This document shows positions 11,051 through 23,090 of a stretch of 64,000 bases of DNA, piece by piece. A program made the position numbers and the translations under genes. This DNA is from Desarmillaria ectypa (taxonomy: Eukaryota > Basidiomycota > Agaricomycetes > Agaricales > Physalacriaceae): NCBI GenBank assembly GCA_030407005.1, contig JAUDYN010000011.1, forward strand, positions 1,292,501 through 1,356,500, in the 5' to 3' direction. Numbering within the stretch: the stretch's first letter is position 1; each line of letters starts with the position of its first letter. Under the pieces are notes generated by a model. The model worked only from the letters and a program-made list of their open reading frames with translations, had not been told where the DNA came from and searched no databases.

Positions 11051-11906
11051 ATGACGCCTTCTCTCATCACTTACAACGACACGAACGCTCCACCTCCGGC
11101 GTATACCCCGCGCAATGTCAGCTTCTTGCTTCTCTTGCTAGGTTGATAACTCAATGTTCCTACAGGACGGGGGCGCTCTGAAGCAAGATCCATTAGCCGG
11201 CATTGATAGTCTGCTCGACAGCTTTAGGACCCTGCACCACGAACAGAATCTTCCTCAGAACGCCAAACTCGTAAGCACAGATCATGTTTCAATATGGACA
11301 TTCCCATTGACAGCACCTTTTCAGTATGTCACACGACAACCTGAGCCGCTCAAGTCGATGGCGGCTGAAGCATGCACAATGAACGTCTCCCCCTCTGAGG
11401 GTAGTACTCGTAAACGGACAAAATGGTCTCGCGGCCTGTTCCACGCCTGGAAAGATCTCCGAAGTTGTGAGTTACACAGTCATTATTCTTGTGCTGTTAC
11501 TTATTATCTAGAATATTCAGGTGTTCCGGCGTGTTTCTGCCCTTGCATTACGTTCGGGCGCAATACCGATCGTATAGAGCATCTTCAAAAGACTGGTAAC
11601 CCTCATCCCGATCCGTTTGGTGGTTCTTGCTCCGACTCTTGCTGCATGTATGCCGCATGTATACCTTTTTGTGGCACAGCTTGTGGCATACAGGTTCGTT
11701 TGGATTATCAGTTTTTAGTTAACCTTCTATTAATCGTTTAATAACAGGCGCAGAATCGCAGAGCGGTACGGGAACGTTATGGTATCGACGGGAATATTGT
11801 CAAAGATTGCTTTGCATCTACGTGTTGTTACCCCTGCCAATTGACTCAAGAGAGTAGACAAATAGCTTTGGAAGAGCGGCAGTGGGCTGTAATGCCTCAC
11901 GCTTAA
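11051..11906 (+). CDS. PLAC8-family (PCR-like) cysteine-rich protein
   Basis: PLAC8 proteins are small Cys-rich membrane-associated proteins; plant and fungal members affect metal resistance or cell number. The gene starts MTPSLITYNDTNAPPPAYT and splices near 11123 to DGGALKQDPLAGIDSLLDS. It then reads KWSRGLFHAWKDLRS, and after an intron SGVPACFCPCITFGRNTDRI, SDSCCMYAACIPFCGTACGIQ. After another intron comes NRRAVRERYGIDGN and CFASTCCYPCQLTQESRQIALEE, ending at TAA 11904-11906. The ACFCPC and CCYPCQLTQE signatures of PLAC8 are intact. About 230 residues, with an N-terminal extension longer than the core domain. Substrate or metal is unknown. Confidence 0.85.
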
Positions 11907-12055
11907 GGACATCGGACTTGCATATCGGACTTGCATGTAGTATTATTCTTTTATCAATCTCCATGATCTTATTATACATATATTTACTACAAACTCTTTG
12001 GTACTTCTATATATATCCTAAACTTTTTCTGAGCTATATAAAAAATCCAACATCG

Positions 12056-15000
12056 TTATCGACCGTCATTTACTAGGTCTCGCAAAATGTGCCGGCTGCG
12101 CAAGAGACCTTCCTCTGTAACACCCTTCTTCACCTTCAATTTCTTCTGTGGTCTGATACTGCTCAGATTTTCCTTCTTCTGACTGAAAACATCTTCTACA
12201 ACGCGCTTCGAAGGCGTTGTAGCATCAAATGACCTCGCGTGACTGACATCTGCTTTGGGCGGTAACTGCATGATCCATTTCTGCCCTTCCATCAAAGCGA
12301 AAAACTCTTTAAGTAAAGGCGCGTCTTTCAAAGTCTTGCGCGACCCAAAAATGATGAGCTTTGACCGAGCGCGAGTGAAAGAAACGTTCATTCGCCTCCA
12401 ATCCTTGACTAGGTCGCCGATCTACGAAAACACCATTAAGCGCCAGCACAACGAATTCACTGAAATTACTTACCGCTCCATCGTCATTAGAGCGTACCAT
12501 CGAAATAATAATGCAATCTTTGTCTCGTCCTTGGCTTCGATCAGCTGTGAGAACTTCGATGCCTTTATGTTCATGAAGCATCTGCGTCAAGAGCTTTACT
12601 TGTTGGCGGTATAGCGAGATAATGCCGATTTGGTCCGGAGTGATTCCGCTGCGCAACATGGTTTCAGTCACCTGGTGGACAAGGCTGGCTTCGACTTCGT
12701 TTTGGACCAGATCCCCCACTTTCGAGTCTTGGGCGGGTACAAGATCTGTATCAACGAAAACGGCTTTACAGCTAGGGACACAGTCAGTTTCATGTATAAT
12801 CAAACAAAGGTGCATGCATACCTCTCTGACATGAGCTGCTCAATCCAGCAGCCGTTGCGATGGCACGTCAACTTTCTTCCGTGTATTCCTTTCAGGAAAT
12901 CACGGTTTGGAAGGACTAGGGAATGGTTCGCCACAGCTTGAGATCCACAGCGCAGACGGTCGCTATAGATGAGTTTATTGGATAGCATCATTATGTCCGA
13001 ATTCATGCGATACTGGTATGCGAGGTCAACGACTGAATGAGGATGCGCATCGGAGAGGCGCCGGAAAAGAGACACATCCAATCCTCCTTGACGTGCTTCC
13101 TTGTTTCGAACCTGACATTCCGGTGTTAGCAGTCATTGACTAAGAGCCAATAAAGACTCACCAGAGGTGGAAGCTGGAAGTGATCGCCTACCAACACAAA
13201 CTTGTCCGCGAAGCGGAGAGGGCCAAGACAGCTAGGAAGTGTGATTTGAGATGCCTCATCCACTATGCAGTAGTCGAACTTTCGCCGAGAGAATAAGGCA
13301 CTGAACGAAGACCATCAGCTCAGCCTTATCAGTAAATCAGTCCACGTACTTATCGATTGACAAACAAGTAGTTGCAACAACAGGAGGTGTGATGATTTGG
13401 AACTCTAGTTGTTCGATCGTAGTGGGTTCTCGTTTCGAAGACAACGTCATGCTGCGGATTTCAGGATGTACCTATAGGACGATGAGATGAATCCATGCAA
13501 TTAAGAGGTACCATACCTTGTCGGTGTTTCCCAATCTCAGAATGCCGAAATCGACGTCCTTCAGCTTCAACAGAATATTATCCACAGCGGAGTGCGTGTA
13601 TGAGGTTAGCAAGACAGTCTTGCCCATTGCCACGACCGTCTTTATGATAGACGCAACAACGGTCGTCTTCCCGGTCCCGGGCATCCCAAGGATCAAAGCG
13701 TAGTCTTCCGCTGAAAGAACTTTGTCCATCGCTTGCATCTGGTTGGCGTTGAGGTGCGTAGAGTATCGAGCAACAGAAGGAGGGAGAGGTAATGGCTCGG
13801 CGCTGAAAGAAGGAGATTTTAAATCGACGACAAGTTCCAACCGTCTAGTATCGCCCTCCAAATAAAATAGATGAGCCAGGTTCTCACGAATACGGCTCAT
13901 CCCGCCAAAGAGTTCATCTCGATCGATACGGAAAATAATTTCGGGGGAGGCGGAACCAAAGGACGATAAACGATCGCGAATAGAGTGTAGGGACAAATCA
14001 TGATCCACTCCGACGATAATGTCTGTTGGCGCGAGCTCAAGGATAAATCCTCTTGCAAGTGCGAGCAGATGGGGCTCTACAGAAATCGTCACTGCGTCGC
14101 CTACGTTGAGGAATCCACTTAGAAGGGAGGATGATTTTTTGTAGCCAGAAGAACGAAGGAATTTATAGGTATACTGGTGAATTTTGGTATCCCGGGATGC
14201 ATGTGACTGAGATGGTGGGCGATACATCGAGTCGATGACCATGGAGCTAAAGCAGCGGCCTTTGGTCTCTCTTTCAGAAGCGCCCATAGTCCATAACTCT
14301 TTTCTAAACCGACCCATGTCTGACTCTTCGAGAGATATGAGATGCTCCCACTGTTTAAAGAAGGCGGTATGAGAAGGGGAAAGGTGTGAGGTCTTGAGGG
14401 AGTAGGTATCTGCAATCGGAGAATTGGTGTCTTCGACATTTTCGACAGCCTGCCAGGATCAGTTAGTCAAGGCGCCGTTGTAAAATTAAATAGTAATTAC
14501 TTTGCGGTACAACATGCACGTGTCCAACACATAGCATCTCTTGCATAATCTTTCGTCATCCAGCGTCGGCGGAAGAAAGGGCTCGGTGGGATCTTGATGA
14601 CGGCGAACCATGTAGCGGGCCATTTCGTTTCGCGCCATGATGAGCCCCCTCAGTTCATTTCTGTTCACATCAACTTGAATGACTTCTTCGCTCTGTATAT
14701 AGTACAGAAGACCTGAAGAAACCTCCAAACCATATCGCTCCTCCAGAAGAAGACTGTATAACATGGTTTGAGCGCGATGCTCCATGCCTGCCATGGCGCG
14801 TCCGGTCTTCAGCTCCAACGGTTTCGGCCCGTCTGTAAACACTGGTTTATGGAATGGTGGCTTCGCCTCAGAAATAGTCGTCTGCACGGTTGCGTCAAGT
14901 TTACCCTTCAGACCGTACGAAGGGCACCAGATATCTTCCTCGACATCAAGAATTTTCGATATCGCCAGCAATGACACGTCATTGCGACCTGCTCGAGTGT

Positions 15001-16143
15001 TTGTCAAGCTCGCGCCGGGCTGTAGAGGAGTCGGTAAATATGCTCAACAGAGAACAATAATCAAGGGAATTACCTTAGGCGACGGTGCTATGTATTTTTC
15101 GGAAAATGCATGAAGACCTTGCGCTCGAGCCTTCACCTCCCGTTTTGCCTGTTCGACGTTGGTGTTGATGCGGACAAGGTCCGAGAGCCCGCTGCGAACA
15201 ATTTCATCTATCTTGTCATCGACCCAAATCTCGTCCCAGCGGTCCGCGAGGAGACAACTTTGCAATACACCATGAAGCATATTGCCCCAAACAAGAGAAG
15301 GTGTATAATCGGATGATGAACGAACGAGGGAAGATATTAATGGTTTTCTGCGACACTGAGGGGCATTGGAGAGAGCTGTAGCCGTAACGAGGACATCGGG
15401 GTAAAGAATAAGCAGATTGCTTTTAGATGAAATTGCAATTGAGGATGTGAGGGACGAGGATGATTCGCCCAAATCAGTGAAGTCGCCAATGACGTTGACG
15501 ATGTCGCCTGCGAAATAATGAGACTTGAGAGTTCAGGCACAGCCTAAGGCTACGCACCTTTACGAGCATCTGTGACTACCCAATCGTCACGTAAAATAAT
15601 TGAACGTTTCTCCTTGCTGCCATCTACTCTCACTATGAGATTCTAGCAGGCAACATGAGAGATTTAACATGTTAAACGGAGCTCAAATCACCTTTTCGTG
15701 TCTAGAGCCGACTTGGCGCTCTTCAATGGCTTGTACAATACACCGCGTACACGCTGCGGCCTTAAATGAGTGCTGATCAGGTTGTGGGAAATGTTTGGGC
15801 TATCCGTGATTTTAGCATTAGAGTATAGACTACTCGGACAATGCCTGCACACCGGAATCTCTTTCTTTTTCACCTCTTTCTTGGGTGTGAGAAAGTCATC
15901 GCTAAAATCCCAGTCCTCTGATCCTTCTAGAAGGTCTGAAAGATTAAAATTCTTGGTGGAAAGTGCTTTAGGTGGTGTAGACGGTCGTTTCTCTTCGTGT
16001 GTAATGCGCGTCGTTTTCTGCTTGGGCTTCGCCGGAGATGGGTCTGGTGTAGGGCTCGCGTTCCAGAATGAATCGTCCAAGCCGAGCAACAAATCCTGCA
16101 TGAACGCGTCTTCCTCACTGGCAGTATGTTTCGCGGGCGGCAT
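12056..16143 (-). CDS. DNA2: DNA2 nuclease-helicase (Okazaki fragment processing, end resection)
   Basis: DNA2 cleaves 5' flaps during lagging-strand synthesis and resects double-strand breaks. Start 16143 gives [20 protein letters not shown], an FxxL-rich disordered N-terminus. The nuclease domain shows [26 protein letters not shown] and LELKTGRAM (the D...ExK active site). The Fe-S cluster cysteines are an early Cys in GVLQSCLL and the trio in [11 protein letters not shown]. Next come a beta-barrel region and a superfamily-1 helicase with Walker [50 protein letters not shown] and [11 protein letters not shown]. The end at 12056 follows a basic tail, KKLKVKKGV. Length is about 1,150 residues, as in other fungi. 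All catalytic motifs look intact. Roughly nine short introns. Confidence 0.95.
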
Positions 16144-16922
16144 TTCGAGAAAGCGGGAGATGGAGAAAGCGAAGAGGTGGTGAATGACACGACAACAACA
16201 GCAAACAACAGAAGCGCATTTAACTGTGTCACGTGATAGCGCAGCGATTTGATATCAACCCTCCTGTTATGTACTGCATGTAATTAATCAGGCAAGCCAT
16301 CATTTATCGGGAACTCGAAGTTGTACAGTCACTGGTTCCAATGATTGCTTTCCCCGTTGTCTAAAAATTAGTATGCTAGTACGATTACCAGCGTTTTTAT
16401 TCATCGTACCCATTGAAGATTCGAAGTAGGCCATAGACTTCAATCATCGTTGACCGTCCCTCTATAGCAATCGTTGGGTGGACATTAAGTGGTAGGCCCT
16501 CGAAGAATCAAAGATAAGATCTGATCTGATCTTGTTGGAGGGAACCTTGAAATTGAATATTGAGCTCGTAGATCGACGGGTCGGAAATAAATAGCCTTGA
16601 TGATGTGTCCTTCGCTGGGACATCAACTTGAACTAGAATTGTATACATCTTTCTCCTGTACCATGGTGTGGCGCTTGACTGGTATTATTCAGAATTGAGT
16701 TTGTCAGTGAGCAACAATTCTGATCGGACAGGGCAATGTGTGCATGTAGGCACTGTAGGCATAGGAATGAATGTGTCCGAACTGCACAACAAAGAGAACT
16801 TGAACGCGGAGTCGACATGTTTCATGCAAACAGTATTACAATGAGTGGGGCTATCATGATACAAAGAGGCTACACGGTGAAAGGAGAAACAAAAAGAATT
16901 CAAAGCGAAACAAACCGTATCC
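16144..16922. promoter_or_regulatory. Intergenic: DNA2 promoter and STOML2 3' flank
   Basis: About 780 bases. DNA2 starts at its left edge and the stomatin-like gene ends at its right edge, so it holds the DNA2 promoter. Short open frames near 16640-16980 overlap both strands without recognisable content. No RNA gene or repeat seen. Confidence 0.4.
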
Positions 16923-18352
16923 CTATGCTGACATCACCACACCAGCCTCCCTGCGAGTCTTCTCAACTCCATTCTTGATATGCTCCGCATAGTCGATGTT
17001 GTAAGCATCCGCACTAGAACGTCCCAAAGCAGACTTGTCGCCGAAGAAATACGTTGAATTGCTCTTGCTCGCAGCAATAGCCCTCAACTGCTCAAGACGG
17101 CGTAACTCAACCAATGTTTCCAGCGCGCGCCGGCGCTCTTCAGGCTTCACATTGTCCTTATCCAGAGATATACTTCGAGCAATTTCCTCGACCTGCTCCG
17201 CGAGGGCCGAAGCCTCCATAATCGCCTGCTGTTGCCTATACATAAAGATTTACAAACCTGGGACAGAACGAGAAAGAGATGGACACGCACCGTGCCTCAG
17301 CCTCGCGAACAACAGTCTTGTAACTAGCCTCGGCTTCATTCGCTTTGGCTCGAAGCTATGAATGAATCGAATTGTTTAGAAAAGACAAGGTAAGAGAAAC
17401 ACTGGTTCTTACATGGCCCTCACTCTCCAAAATCACGCGCTGCTTGTGGCCTTCTGCAACGTTGACTTGTGCTTGCGTATCAAGAAGCTGTTTTCGCCGA
17501 TTACGTTCGGCTTCCATCTGCAGCTCGAGTTGCCTCTCGACTTCGCGGTTCGCAGGCTGGAATGATTGAATCTCAAAGCGAGTGCCCTCCACACCCCAGT
17601 TCTAAAGTCAGATGTCACTTCAATCATTTTACCGCTGCCAGACGCCGTACGTACCCTGATAGAATTACCGATCACAGAATTCAGCTTCATGTTGAGGCCG
17701 TTTCGATCACCTATTACCTGCATAGGATCCCTTCATTAGAGGGGAGAAAGTATTGCGCGGAGAGTTTCAACGCACCTGGTCATAACTGAATGTTCCAAGA
17801 ACAGCTCGCATAGCCGAGGTTCCGGCATTCCTGATATTATTCTGCACGTCACTAACTTCGAAGCAAGCCTTGTATCCATCGACGATTCGATAAAAGAGGG
17901 AACCTGAGCAGGTTACAGGGACCTGTTTCGAGCGGTTCAGGAAGGGGCTAATGTTAGAACAACAAACTGGTTTACATTGTCAAGAGTATAGCCAGGGAGC
18001 TACACACATGTAATCAGCACCCTCGGTAAAGAAGACTCAAAGTAGCAGCACACATTTGGTATCGAGATAGAAGACTCCCGCAAGTCCACTTTTTGAATAG
18101 TATGATAGATTGGTATGTCCAGACGGATTCCAGGGTTCAGCTGCACCGGGTTCCGGCCAAAGCTGACCATTTGACCAGGTTAGTGGCTTATCTAGACGGG
18201 AAAAAGTCTCGAGCTCACCTCAACCTCCAACCTTCATGCCCTTGCTCTATTATGGTAAAAAGATTCCGTCTCAGAACAGCCGAACTCGATAGTGATAGTC
18301 GTCGGGATGTGAAGCAAGTAGCTGAGCGCAAAGATGTTCGTGATACATTCAT
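16923..18352 (-). CDS. STOML2: Mitochondrial stomatin-like protein 2 (SPFH domain)
   Basis: SLP2-type SPFH protein of the inner mitochondrial membrane, which in other eukaryotes organises cardiolipin-rich domains and prohibitin/protease complexes. Start 18352 gives MNVSRTSLRSATCFTSRRLS..., an Arg/Ser-rich presequence lacking acidic residues, typical for mitochondria. After an intron near 18190-18245 comes SFGRNPVQLNPGIRLDIPIY and HTIQKVDLRESSISIPN, then the SPFH core (VTCSGSLFYRIVDGYKACFE, AMRAVLGTFSYDQ, RNGLNMKLNSVIG). Next is a charged coiled coil, EVERQLELQMEAERNRRKQ, and QQQAIMEASALAEQVEEIA. The end is TREAGVVMSA, at TAG 16923-16925. An ATG at 18171 inside the first intron region could give a shorter form without a presequence, but the phase and presequence support 18352. 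Confidence 0.9.
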
Positions 18353-19291
18353 TTTTCTTCAGCGCCGGTGCAGTGACATGGTGGGGAGTGAGCAGTAGTA
18401 TTTATACCTGAACAAGCCGGATGGACGCGTTGCTTGAAGAACACCGGCGGCTTGGTCAGCACCGCCGCTTCACGCCACCTTCAAGGCATTGCTCTGCTCG
18501 TTACTTGCTTGCTACGTTACTTCCACTGTACTACTTATATACAAGAGCCCAGTTTTCATTTTCACGTCAAATTGTGTGCGAATGAATAGATTTATTCATA
18601 TACTAATTGGTCAGCGCATCTGTGTGCACGTGGCAGATCCGAGTCATTTCTTCTCGTGTACCTTTACTCATAAGCATGACAGTAGAAGTCGACGAAGCCT
18701 TCTGGTGGTTCAGCGACATCGAAATCCCACATTTGTAGCAGTCATCTTCCCGCAGCTGAGAGTGAAATGGACTTGTATCTGAAAAACGACATCAATAAGC
18801 TCGAGCAAAGCCACTACTGGCCTTTTGACAACAGCTTCCGCTTTCTCTTCTGTTCTGCATTCATCCAGATTCTTCCTCAGCTCAACCCGGTTTAGCTTAT
18901 CAGCCTTCAAGAAATCTGTACTCTCCATGGTGTATCAATCTGCCTCCTTGCACACCATCCCGTACCTATCTCACCTCATCTTTCTCCCCTCCCCTCCTGC
19001 CACGACTCTTGCTTGCTCGCCGGAGGTCGATACATCGTGTTGAAGCAAAACTGGTGGCGTGAAAATCGAGCTGTAGGGATTTAGCTCAACGGGAATCGAT
19101 ACCGCGTAGCGGACACACTCAGACACACTAATATATATTGAAGCATGGTGGAATACATGCCCTGAAGACACAGCGTCAGTGATGGGTATTACAACGCAAC
19201 AAGGTCCGTAAGTAGGGATATAAGAGCAATTTGAGATGGTTCAAAAGATTATTATTCAATCAAAAAAAAAATCAGTGTATATCAAACAACC
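18353..19291. other. Intergenic with one possible small minus-strand gene
   Basis: About 940 bases. A minus-strand frame at 18710-18928 starts MESTDFLKADKLNRVELRKN and looks charged and protein-like. A second minus-strand frame below it reads HSQLREDDCYKCGISMSL. The two are out of phase and I found no good intron, so this may be a small uncharacterised or broken gene. The rest shows nothing recognisable. Confidence 0.3.
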
Positions 19292-21313
19292 TTAGGGTTT
19301 GTCATTTCCTGGATCCAAGTTGATGAGATCCAAATCGTCAGCGAGGGAATCGAGCTCGGAGGAGGTGGCAATGGCTTCATCCATGATGGTAGAACTAGTT
19401 GATGGGAATGCTATGATGCGATCATTCGCCTCCGGAACAAAGTCTGAGGGGGAAGGAGGTATTTGGATTTGGACGGTGGGGGAATTGAAGAAAGGGTCAT
19501 TCAAGAACAGCAAGGACCTCGGGTACGGAGAATTCTGAACCGTCTCTGACATAGAGGGATCATAAAAGAAGTGTAACCCACACACGGGCGGGACCGTAGC
19601 TAGTGAATCGACTTGGGAATTCTTTTCAAGCAATTGCGTCCTTCTGATATCAGCGTACACATTAGAATGGTCCAGATCAGTGAGAACAAGCATCGCGCGC
19701 GCATTCCAAGGTGAGCTGGGAGGAGCCTTGTCGCCGGGGTAAAAGACCGTTTTATAGGTACGAGAGGTGGTATTCCCTGGCATAAACTGGAATCGAGAAT
19801 AGCCTGTATCAACCCGAGCCGTCGGCGGCTTATCCTCAACCAGCTGGTCAACTTCCTCCTCATCAGATGTTGGGGGACTGTATGATATTCCAGTCACTTG
19901 AAATTGTAAAGGTGCAGAAACGGGCACAGCAGCAATCGGCTGTGGCACAATATGACGGCCACGCTCTTCATGTGTGCTACCATCGGGTTGCATTCTGTGA
20001 TGAAGGCCATCACGTACTGAGACGTCGCTGGCGGTTGACGTAGTAGAGGTACCAGACGTCTGGAACCTGTTATTTCCATGGTTCAAGTCAAACAACGCCT
20101 CTTGCATTGGCGAGTCATCGATGCGGCTGGGTAAACTTCCAGATGCTACCGCATATTCCTCGTTGGGTGATGGTCTGAATAGTCTATCGCTGTGGGAGCC
20201 GGTCTGCAGAGATTGATTTGAGTCTTTGTATGCGCTACGAAGTACCCTGTTATGAGTATATCCGTCGTTACGCACTCGTGTGCCGTAGGCCATCCTCGAC
20301 GATATGTCAGGTGTGTTGGAAGTGAAAATCTTGTCGTTCAAGTTCGGATAGTCATCGTTCAATAGTGCCTTGTACACTGGTGAGTCACTGATAGGAGTTG
20401 GCAGACCTCCAGAAGTCGCCCTAACGTCGCGATGGTCCCTCTCTCGCGGAGCCTCTCGAGGGTGGTAAGTGAGACTTGATCGCCAGGGTCGATGATCATC
20501 AGAAAATCTACGGAAGTTGGGTGCAAGCGGCGACGGATGGAGTGAGCTGCTTCCAGGAGGAGTCGGCAGCTGGTATCGACTAAGACTCGAAAGGTCTTCG
20601 TGATGAGGACGGTAGCTTTCATTGCCGGGCGATGTAGCTTCATACCTATGTGGTCTGCGAATGGAAGGCAGACGGGGGTCTTCACGATCAAGGGTTAGTG
20701 GGGGTAACCTGCGGTGATGGTTGGCGAGGTTAGCGAAAGAATCGCGAGGCCTGAGAAACCGACGTTCGCCTTCGTTCAAGTCGAGCACCGGCGAAGGAGG
20801 GTTGTAATCGCGACTATTGCGGTGGATTCCCGCCATGGTATATTCCTCTGGATCATTAGCCACGAAGGTGTCAGTGTGAGGAGATGTCACGCCGTCACGG
20901 AAGTTCCCCGGCCGCTGCTCGTCGCTGTCCGGTGTGTAACGTAGCAGCGGCCCAAGACGAGAGTAGGGTTGATATCTCTGCCTGTTATCTGCGTCTGAGA
21001 TTCGTGACGATAGGTCAGAGTGGGAATGAAGCAAGGAACTGCCAGAAATCTCGACAGGCGAAGAGCGCCAACTCAGCGATGCGCCACGCTGATTGTCGCC
21101 CGCGGGAGGTGGGTGACGCCACGGAGAGTAGTCATCGTCGATGATCGGGAGTTGAATGTGATCTGAAGTACCAGAGGAACCACTCGAGGTGGACGGCGAG
21201 GGTCGATTCGTGGCGTGGCGTCCGCTCCTAACGTTCATGTCGACTCTAGCACCATTACGCGCCCTTCGCTCTAGAGGTTGTGGGGAATGGGGCCTAAGGA
21301 AAGGACGACTCAT
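19292..21313 (-). CDS. Large intrinsically disordered protein, function unknown
   Basis: A single uninterrupted frame of 673 codons, notable in a genome where most genes carry many introns. It starts MSRPFLRPHSPQPLERRARN and is rich in Ser, Pro, Arg, Asp and His, with low-complexity segments such as STSSGSSGTS. A repeated motif pattern LPTPISDSPVYKALLNDDY and LPSRIDDSPMQEALFDLNHG (about residues 300 and 400) suggests a short duplicated linear motif. The last 150 residues look more ordered: RTYKTVFYPGDKAPPSSPW, NARAMLVLTDLDHSNVYADI, VCGLHFFYDPSMSE. It ends with an acidic tail at 19292. No known domain was recognised. The frame could be one exon of a longer gene, since 21314-21492 is also open in another frame. 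Confidence 0.6.
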   Translation of the reverse strand: MSRPFLRPHSPQPLERRARNGARVDMNVRSGRHATNRPSPSTSSGSSGTSDHIQLPIIDDDYSPWRHPPPAGDNQRGASLSWRSSPVEISGSSLLHSHSDLSSRISDADNRQRYQPYSRLGPLLRYTPDSDEQRPGNFRDGVTSPHTDTFVANDPEEYTMAGIHRNSRDYNPPSPVLDLNEGERRFLRPRDSFANLANHHRRLPPLTLDREDPRLPSIRRPHRYEATSPGNESYRPHHEDLSSLSRYQLPTPPGSSSLHPSPLAPNFRRFSDDHRPWRSSLTYHPREAPRERDHRDVRATSGGLPTPISDSPVYKALLNDDYPNLNDKIFTSNTPDISSRMAYGTRVRNDGYTHNRVLRSAYKDSNQSLQTGSHSDRLFRPSPNEEYAVASGSLPSRIDDSPMQEALFDLNHGNNRFQTSGTSTTSTASDVSVRDGLHHRMQPDGSTHEERGRHIVPQPIAAVPVSAPLQFQVTGISYSPPTSDEEEVDQLVEDKPPTARVDTGYSRFQFMPGNTTSRTYKTVFYPGDKAPPSSPWNARAMLVLTDLDHSNVYADIRRTQLLEKNSQVDSLATVPPVCGLHFFYDPSMSETVQNSPYPRSLLFLNDPFFNSPTVQIQIPPSPSDFVPEANDRIIAFPSTSSTIMDEAIATSSELDSLADDLDLINLDPGNDKP

Positions 21314-23090
21314 CCGATGTCCGGTGTCTGTGAAAGAAAAGTCGCGCTGGTAGGGGGGAAAGTCAATTTGGACCGCGCTAGGGTGACCGTGAGTAGCTGT
21401 TGCGAAAGAGAAGGGGGGGTATTCACCGAGCCTCGACGCGCCCTGTAAGTTCTTCTGGAGGAGCCTCGTATTTTCCTCCAGAACAGGCGCACCGATGCCT
21501 GCTCATCGATGCCAATTAATGCATCGTGGCGCAGCAGCAGATGTACTCACTGGGTAGTCTGTACGCGCGCGCAGCTAGGAAATACGCTGGCCTGCTGCTT
21601 ATCGTCTCTTTCATATGGTGGCTTGACCCGACACGCCAGACATAAATCACGTTTAGAGACTGTCTGTGAGCGTTGAAAAAGTCAACCAAAGATGTCGTTA
21701 AGCACAGCCACTAATTAGTAGGGATCTTCGAGAGTAGAGCACACTGACCGTCATTGGGCTTTTACAACGTTCTTTGCTAGCAGGGGATGCGGTGGATATA
21801 TGAGAAATCTTCGTGGTGAAGGGTTAAAGGCAGAAGTTCAAACAAGGAGCGGTAATGCCGTGTTCCCAATTTGGCCAGGACCCCGCGAAAAGGACATTGG
21901 TTAGATTGGTTTTTTTTTGCCAATCCTGTTTTTTTACCACGTGCATCAGCACATATCACAACTCTTTCTTCCTCCCTTCCAACGGGGGTCAAAGTCTCCC
22001 CGAGACAAAGCCCTGCAAGTCATTATTTTTGCTTTCGTGAACATGGCTCGTCCAATGATAGCGGCATCGCCAGATCGTTGAGGCTGAAGAATTCCAGAAC
22101 ACAGAGAGCGGAGTTGATATCGACGTCCCGTGAAGCAAATTCAACGGATGTGATCACAGATATAACTTGGTTCCATGCGCCGCTAGTGTTGAACGAGGAG
22201 TCACGTATGAGGTCCTGAATTATCTATCCTTTTTGGATGCGATAACCTACGATGTCCTAGAAGAGACTAGTCGAAGCCACAAGCGGTATATGATCGATAA
22301 GAATGTCTGTCCCGACGACAATCCTGCTACCTCACGATAGATTGGCGCAAGCCCCAGAGATGCCTGTTCCGAGAGATCAGCCTCGTGAAAACCTCGAACT
22401 GAAAATCACCCTTGAATATGACATTTGAGCCGATTTGGAGACTTCCCCAACTCGTTAGCTTCCAGATGTCATATTTTTCGGTCGTAGAATTTCCATCAGA
22501 AATGAAGCTTCCTGTTTTATATGTTATTGAATATCAAAAAGCCGACGCAGGAACGACCTACTTGGAGAGGTGCGTAGAGTGTAGTTTTTGTTTCAATACA
22601 ATATACATGATTAATAGTATTGCGTTATCATAGTTATAGAGCAATACGGAATGACAAATCCCACATTGACACATTGTCGATAAGGACTAGCGTTCACAGG
22701 AACTAGAATTCGCCAAAAACAGAGTTCCTCTGTAGCTCGTACAGCATGGAAAACGCAAATGCGCAACTATTATTTGAGCATAACGTGGCTTAGTGCACAC
22801 CTCAATGATCTCGCAAAAAGTGAATAGCATGCGTTATCAGGGACGCAGCATCGTCGCAGTCGGCGGAAGGGAAAAGGGCGCATTGTTTGTCCCTTCAAGT
22901 ATCGGCGTGAGGAGCAAATGTTAAGCACCGCCACCGCCTTCATTTTTCGAGCCTCGACGAGGGCCTACTGTCCTCCTGAATATCTCCTGCTTCAAGCACT
23001 CGATAGTTCTTGATTGCTAGCTTAGGTATATTTATATGCTATTAGGAATTGCTACGATACTGACTTTTTCCAGGACCTCCGTACAACGAT
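21314..23090. other. Long intergenic stretch, 1.8 kb
   Basis: Between the divergent disordered-protein gene and UTP7, so it includes both promoters. Plus-strand frames at 21871-22218 and 22412-22633 have no recognised domain. A phrase VTYEVLNYLSFLDAITYDV in a third frame near 22205-22265 faintly recalls an F-box, but no gene could be built. Poly-T runs at 21912 and 21931. Otherwise nothing seen. Confidence 0.35.

Noticed and set aside
19292..19538. Plus-strand frame over the end of the disordered protein
   Set aside because: It is the mirror of the 673-codon minus-strand frame and has biased composition inherited from it.
22160..22340. Possible F-box gene (VTYEVLNYLSFLDAITYD)
   Set aside because: Only one short stretch resembles an F-box; the frame begins without an ATG, ends after 45 codons and no partner exon was found.
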